From G963663525 sp963663525 (GTDB taxonomy: Bacteria; Myxococcota_A; SURF-8; G963663525), in assembly GCA_963663525.2 (NCBI GenBank), contig CAXXHC010000001.1:2852001-2916000 (forward strand): a stretch of 64,000 bases of DNA, read 5' to 3'. Shown piece after piece: positions 61,201 through 64,000 of this stretch (positions are counted from its first letter, which is position 1; the number at the start of each line of letters is the position of its first letter). A program made the translations under genes and the position numbers. Below the pieces are notes generated by a model. The model saw only the letters and a program-made list of their open reading frames with translations, was not told where the DNA came from and did not search any database.

Positions 61201-64000
61201 CGGAAGGAGAGGCGGTGTGCTTCGGCGGCAACGCATACAATCAAAGTTCTCCTCCGTCTTTCAATGACCTGTCCATGGTTCGCGTCGGGGATTATCATAG
61301 TTGCGGACTCAGGAGCAATGGCGAAATCGCCTGCTGGGGATGCGAGAACGAGAGCTGGTGCAACTATGGGCAATGCAACACACCCAATGGGGCTTTTAAG
61401 TACATTGGCACCGGACGGAATCATACCTGTGCTCTGAAAACAGATGGCCATGTGGTTTGTTTCGGTGATAACCGTTTCAATCAATCCGCGCCACCTCAGG
61501 ATGTGTTGTTTAAAAGCCTTTCCGTCGGTGTTTATCATGGATGCGGTGTCAAGCTTGACGGGGTAGTTGTCTGCTGGGGATGTGCCAACGACGAGACAAT
61601 CGATCACGGACAGTGCACACCGCCAAGCGGTCAATTTGTCAGCATCAGTGCAGGCGATTACCACTCCTGTGGCATGAGGGTCGATGGAAGCATGGTCTGC
61701 TGGGGTGAGAACATCAGCGACAAAGCGCCAAAACTTTCAATCGAACCGGAGACGCTTCCGAATGCCCGTGTAAACGAGTTCTATTTCGAGGAATTGTCCG
61801 GCAATGGCGGTCAGGCTCCGTATCGTTTTACGCTGGAGGCTGGCGAACTTCCGTCTGGTTTGAGCCTGTCGTCCGACGGCGTAATTTCGGGCGAGCCTGA
61901 TGCCATGGCAATTGCGCAGTTTACGATTGGTGTTGCCGACAGCGGTTGGCCAATGAGCGGCTTGCATCACTACAGCCTGAGGGTGGGGTGCGAAAGTGAC
62001 CGATACGGCGCGGACTGTAACGAAACCTGTCCGGCTTCCTGCGGCCACGGGACTTGCAACGATGGTGTAGAAGGCGACGGATCATGTATCTGTGATTTGG
62101 GTTGGAAGGGCGAGTTCTGCGATGCCTGCGATGCTGAATTCGAAGGTGTTTGCAGTCGTCATGGTGTCTGCAACCCGGACGGTTGTTCATGCTCGCCGGG
62201 ATGGAGCGGAGAAGATTGCGGGGCGGTTGCGCTGGATGTGGGAACTCATAATGCCTGCATCGTCAATTCTGATGGAAGTCCGCTTTGCTGGGGCAATGAC
62301 GACAATGGTAAGTCCACGCCGCCTGCCTTGCTATTCAGCAGTATCAGCACCGGTCATACATTTACCTGCGGCGTGCAGGTATCGGAAAATATCGGGGAAC
62401 TTTCATGCTGGGGATCTACTCCAGGAGCGGGTATCGCACCGGAAGGTGTTTTCCGTATCGTGGATGCCGGTTTCAATCATGCCTGCGCCATCGATTCAGA
62501 AGGCCATCCAAAGTGCTGGGGAGATAACGAAAATGGGCAACTGAACTTGCCTAACAAGAGACATACAAGTGTAAGTGTTGGCGACTATCATTCCTGTGCA
62601 TTGAAAGATGATGGAAGCCTGGATTGCAGGGGATGCGAAGAATCCGAAAACGACAAGGGTCAGTGTGACCCGCCTGATGGCGTGTTTGTCAGTGTCGCTT
62701 CAGGAGCGTTACACAGTTGCGCCGTCCGACCCGGTGGTGAGATCGAATGCTGGGGGGATAATTCGAAAGGCCAGGCTGATGCACCCGATCTGACATTCAA
62801 CAGCGTCAGCACGGGGCAGTATCATTCATGTGGTGTGAAAACGAGTGGGCATGTGTCCTGCTGGGGCTGTGGATCTGGAACTGATTTCGGTCAGTGCGAT
62901 GCGCCTGGTGGATGGTTTGCCAGCGTGCGAGCCGGGCACACGCATACCTGTGGGATTCGTGGCGGGAACGACATCGAGTGCTGGGGGGAGGACGTGGATG
63001 CCTCGTCGCAGTTGCTTACGCTTGCCGCAGACAATTTACCGACAGGTCAAGTCGATGTTGCCTACCAAGCGCGGATCGGCGTCACGGGCGGCAGCGAACC
63101 TTATACCGGCAGGCTTGTCAATGGCAGTCTTCCATCTGGAATGGTGTTGACTTCTGAAGACGGCGGCATCGGGATCGACGGAACCCCGACTGAAACAGGG
63201 GCGTATTCATTTACGCTACGCGTCGTGGAAAACAGCATAGGTCTTTCCGAGGAAAAAACCTATACGATCAAGATCGAATGCTCATCAGGGCATTACGGTC
63301 CGGATTGTGAAGAGTGCTCCTGCGGAGTTTTCAGCCAGTGTGCAGACGGCGTGGAAGGGGACGGATCCTGCACGTGTGACAGTGGGTGGAGTGGTGGAGA
63401 CTGCATACAATCAGTCTGCAGCGAGGAAGTGCCGTGCGGGAGACATGCAAGTTGCAAGGATGGCCTGTGTGAGTGCCATAACGGCTGGAGCGGCCTGCAC
63501 TGCAATATGAAGACGATTCAGATGTCGGATGCCATACACGACGAGGAACATTTCCTGGTGAGTATGGATCGGGATGGCAAGATCTTCATGCACTCCTGGA
63601 AAAATCAGACGCCTGTCTATCATACAGAACCAATGATGGCCGGTATCGTGGTTACGGCCACCGGTAATGTGATAGGTCTGAAAAAGAATGGAAACGTGGT
63701 GCAATGGGACAAGGATCGTCTTCATGAAGATTATTATGATTTCGGTCTGAATGAAAAATTCACCAGTATTGCCGCAGGCAGCGACATCGCCTGCGGAATC
63801 AAGCAAGACAGAAAAGTTCTATGCTGGGGGACTGACACGAGCGAACGGTATGAAGCCGACCCCGACGAGCAGTTCAACTTTGATTCAATCAGTGTTGGGG
63901 CAAAGCGATACTGCGGCGTGCGATCCTATGATGGATATACTTATTGCTGGGAACAGGGCATAGGAGGATATTTTGCGGCCTCCGGACTGGCAACGGTGCT
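55245..64000 (+). CDS. giant modular surface lipoprotein: seven-repeat propellers, EGF-like linkers, RCC1 repeats (3' end outside window)
   Basis: At least 2918 codons, open to the window end. Lipoprotein signal with lipobox LQAC (Cys24). Four modules follow, each with seven repeats of the type FDGxNYLVVWxDxR, i.e. a predicted seven-bladed propeller, each closed by a Cys-rich EGF/laminin-like linker (for example CTDCVEGYRGIDCKLDCPC). Then two blocks of seven RCC1-like repeats (AGxxHSCAVxxDGxxxCWG; 60.9-61.7 and 62.2-63.0 kb), each followed by a putative Ig-like domain (GELPSGLSLSSDGVISGEP; NGSLPSGMVL) and EGF modules, then a third RCC1-like block that is cut off. Likely an outer-membrane adhesin or recognition protein; partner unknown. 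Confidence 0.93.
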   Translation, partial: MSRSLKILVHASLSMLVLMLLQACSESSQPSDGSDSEATRKSVAIAINSVQTESAVSRFTHGFDDCESNLFGPGCLSEVACDSGNGICGFNESVVHDFPGLALNTADGNQEKVSAAFDGQNYLVVWEESVTAADHNITASLFRPDGGLVEISTGVYTISISSAPYMQRNPSVVYDGSNYLVVWEDDRTDSGQYDVYGARVSPTGLLLDTDGFAITTATNDQITPKVAFDGTNFLVVWEDERRHEAGDIFGARVRSDGVVEPADIDGIEIAVSDYTEMSPSLAFDGTNYLVVWRYGGGNIWGARVSQAATVLDNGGFSIMSSGAIQVDPAVAFDGTNYLVVWKDERRHSAGDIYGSRVSTDGAVLATDVDGIEIAKTDYTEMSPSIIFGRTNYLVTWRRGGGSIHGAIVNPLDGSLLDITGMAMSEATEEGYPAMAYGGGQYLVLWSDNRNSASSGMDIYGTRIGTSCYGTSGDGHCTDCVEGYRGIDCKLDCPCVHGKCSAGEEVDCDCDVGWTGDLCDVCDATHFGEDCANEVTCDSEHGVCGFNDSLVVDPDGRAVNVYNVSQEAPSIASDGTNYLVVWEDETTADDHNIYGSLMRPDGGLVEISTGVYRILISTAAYMQRNPSVSFDGENYLVVWEDDRFDSGQYDVYGARVSTSGLVLDAAGIAISTAINNQITPKVAFDGSNCLVVWKDERRHEAGDIYGARISPAGAVHADDTDGIEIALTDYTEMSPDLAFDGTNYLVVWHYGGGNIWGTRVSPAATVLDDGGFAIMSSAAVHVDPAVAFDGSNYLVVWKDERNHAAGDIYGARVSPSGAVFVEDTTGIEIARTDFTEVSPQIVFGRTHYLISWRLGAGNIHGVFFDPAGDMGMNGEGFVISAADDIQDNPAIAYGDSQYLVVWEDTRNGNPDVYGSRIVTSCSGLNGHGYCTSCLEDGFGADCIACPCLHGTCNPGDAVECNCDAGWGGLLCDRCDTTHYGSNCSSEVSCDSEHGNCDYYDSVVSDSSGLAINAAVRSQEKPSGAFDGENYLVVWEDESSAGDHNILGSFVTPDGELMELSTGVYTIEISNAPYAQRNPSVTFDGLNFLVVWEDERSGEGEYDIFGARVSTGGQVLDPDGISICEAANHQRTPQVASDGTNFLVIWEDERRHTAGDIIGARVNVAGQVLTEDVTGIDIAKTDYTEASPSLAFDGDNYLVAYRRGGGDIFGVRVTTNGAILDIGGFPISTHAQVQDFPAVAFDGSKYLVAWKDERNHAAGDIYGARVGTNGEVPVADADGIEIAKTEYTERSPSLAFNGTHFLVGWRYGGGHIRASFVNPANGEVVDGDAIEICANMDVQDAPYVIAGNSQMMVVWEDNRNADLDVYATRIEMGCHGLTGDGHCTHCDDGYFGPNCGPCPCDHGVCVGGRDMVCDCVDNWTGEMCDRCDSGWAGELCDVCDATHFGSDCASEVSCDSEHGICDFSESVVLDLPSLAINVANASQQKPATAFDGENFLMVWEEESAADDHDIVGSLIRPDGELVEISPGIYSIEISSAASMQRNPAVAFDGANYLVVWEDDRNESEQFDIYATRVSTSGQVLDAGGVAVCEADQNQLTPQLSFDGMNYLVVWEDERRHAAGDIFGARVSTDGGVHAEDANGIEIALTDFTEMNPDLAFDGTNYLVVWRRGNAVIYGARVSPAAVVLDAEGFRIGSEGFVQDHPAIAFDGMNFLVVWQDERHHAAGDIYGTRVNPDGFVLAEDGDGIEIARTDYTEVLPSIVFGHSQYLIAWHRGAGDIHGAIFDPVQGAVKDSEGIAICMFADIQDYPAVAYGGGRYLVAWEDDRNGQRDIYAGRVALSCSGQNGDGFCSNCVDDYFGLNCDERCPCLYGTCMNGIGEQAACMCDPGWTGLHCNNPTIEAGSQHNCAVKADGHPACWGNNRYAQSEPAYDDVVFGLSAGAYHSCAVRQDGGMDCWGCENYPNIDLGQCSASSDSFISISAGRSHTCGITTEGEAVCFGGNAYNQSSPPSFNDLSMVRVGDYHSCGLRSNGEIACWGCENESWCNYGQCNTPNGAFKYIGTGRNHTCALKTDGHVVCFGDNRFNQSAPPQDVLFKSLSVGVYHGCGVKLDGVVVCWGCANDETIDHGQCTPPSGQFVSISAGDYHSCGMRVDGSMVCWGENISDKAPKLSIEPETLPNARVNEFYFEELSGNGGQAPYRFTLEAGELPSGLSLSSDGVISGEPDAMAIAQFTIGVADSGWPMSGLHHYSLRVGCESDRYGADCNETCPASCGHGTCNDGVEGDGSCICDLGWKGEFCDACDAEFEGVCSRHGVCNPDGCSCSPGWSGEDCGAVALDVGTHNACIVNSDGSPLCWGNDDNGKSTPPALLFSSISTGHTFTCGVQVSENIGELSCWGSTPGAGIAPEGVFRIVDAGFNHACAIDSEGHPKCWGDNENGQLNLPNKRHTSVSVGDYHSCALKDDGSLDCRGCEESENDKGQCDPPDGVFVSVASGALHSCAVRPGGEIECWGDNSKGQADAPDLTFNSVSTGQYHSCGVKTSGHVSCWGCGSGTDFGQCDAPGGWFASVRAGHTHTCGIRGGNDIECWGEDVDASSQLLTLAADNLPTGQVDVAYQARIGVTGGSEPYTGRLVNGSLPSGMVLTSEDGGIGIDGTPTETGAYSFTLRVVENSIGLSEEKTYTIKIECSSGHYGPDCEECSCGVFSQCADGVEGDGSCTCDSGWSGGDCIQSVCSEEVPCGRHASCKDGLCECHNGWSGLHCNMKTIQMSDAIHDEEHFLVSMDRDGKIFMHSWKNQTPVYHTEPMMAGIVVTATGNVIGLKKNGNVVQWDKDRLHEDYYDFGLNEKFTSIAAGSDIACGIKQDRKVLCWGTDTSERYEADPDEQFNFDSISVGAKRYCGVRSYDGYTYCWEQGIGGYFAASGLATV
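55476..56840 (+). repeat. propeller-EGF module 1 (455 codons)
   Basis: Begins EVACDSGNGICGF. Repeats 1-7 at about 55585, 55767, 55916, 56092, 56236, 56398 and 56545; Cys-rich linker 56641-56840. Fourth and sixth blades lack the Asp-x-Arg ending (WRYGG, WRRGG). Confidence 0.85.
56841..58196 (+). repeat. propeller-EGF module 2 (452 codons)
   Basis: Begins EVTCDSEHGVCGF. Seven blades, the fourth and sixth again of the Gly-rich form (WHYGG, WRLGA). Closest by eye to module 1. Confidence 0.85.
58197..59588 (+). repeat. propeller-EGF module 3 (464 codons)
   Basis: Begins EVSCDSEHGNCDY. Seven blades; the linker is longer, with an extra Cys-rich turn (CDRCDSGWAGELCDVCD). Confidence 0.85.
59589..60924 (+). 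repeat. propeller-EGF module 4
   Basis: Begins EVSCDSEHGICDF. Seven blades, then CVDDYFGLNCDERCPC and CMCDPGWTGLHCN lead into the RCC1 region. Confidence 0.85.
60925..61740 (+). repeat. RCC1-like seven-repeat block 1
   Basis: Seven repeats with the core AGxxHxC(A/G)(V/I/L)...CWG, cysteine-rich unlike eukaryotic RCC1; paired cysteines flank each blade, suggesting disulphides. Confidence 0.8.
62223..63005 (+). repeat. RCC1-like seven-repeat block 2
   Basis: Seven repeats (VGTHNACIV, TGHTFTCGV, AGFNHACAI, VGDYHSCAL, SGALHSCAV, TGQYHSCGV, AGHTHTCGI), each ending near CWG. Followed by an Ig-like domain and two EGF modules. Confidence 0.8.

Noticed and set aside
60684..61664. 326-residue minus-strand frame
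   Set aside because: Antisense shadow of the RCC1 repeat region of the giant lipoprotein.

Overview
The window looks like a chromosomal segment of a Gram-negative, deltaproteobacterial-type organism (Myxococcota or a relative). Several lipoproteins carry an acidic Asp-Gly-Asp rich stretch right after the lipidated cysteine. One metalloprotease ends in a Cys/TM/Arg tail resembling MYXO-CTERM sorting signals. There is a giant EGF/propeller surface lipoprotein and a dense set of hybrid histidine kinases with stressosome genes. The lineage is an inference. I saw no rRNA, tRNA or CRISPR array.

Layout. 1-5.1 kb: a Fic gene cut by the window start, a p97/CDC48-like AAA+ ATPase with an unrecognised N-terminal half, and a second Fic gene; the ATPase is preceded by about 0.5 kb of duplicated, palindrome-rich DNA. 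5.3-6.9 kb: insertion-sequence (IS) debris (truncated istB, dispersed repeats). 6.9-25.3 kb: an ordered plus-strand block of envelope and stress genes: lipoprotein hydrolases, a propeller-like lipoprotein, a metalloprotease, MtfA, two cation/proton antiporters, Fe superoxide dismutase, a phytol/dolichol-kinase-like protein with a deleted paralogue, an SDR split by an ISL3-type element with a perfect 8-bp target duplication, a chalcone-isomerase-fold protein and a lipocalin. 25.3-28.7 kb: a complete IS66 element nested in other IS fragments. 28.7-36.9 kb: visibly AT-richer signalling genes, namely a receiver-PilB/GspE-type ATPase fusion, a hybrid kinase with HPt, and a divergent 1225-residue BarA-like hybrid kinase. 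37.0-49.3 kb: a compact minus-strand operon joining a stressosome (two RsbR-type, RsbS, RsbT, and an RsbT-RsbX fusion) to three histidine kinases and three response regulators, bracketed by directly repeated ends of an IS1-like element. 49.3-55.2 kb: an IS graveyard. 55.2 kb to the end: one uninterrupted frame of at least 2918 codons for a surface lipoprotein built of seven-repeat propellers separated by EGF-like linkers.

Working together. In the stressosome operon, RsbT should phosphorylate RsbS/RsbR, the RsbX-type domain should reverse this, and the downstream kinases and receivers are the likely output; no sigma factor or cyclic-di-GMP enzyme is present. Four PAS-type sensors plus one GAF sensor share a cysteine cluster, suggesting a redox or metal input. 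The 7-25 kb block reads as envelope, lipid and oxidative-stress functions. Much of the architecture was shaped by IS activity: at least three families left ends, fragments and fused promoters, and one short sequence starting GTGCTGTT recurs six times at rearrangement junctions.
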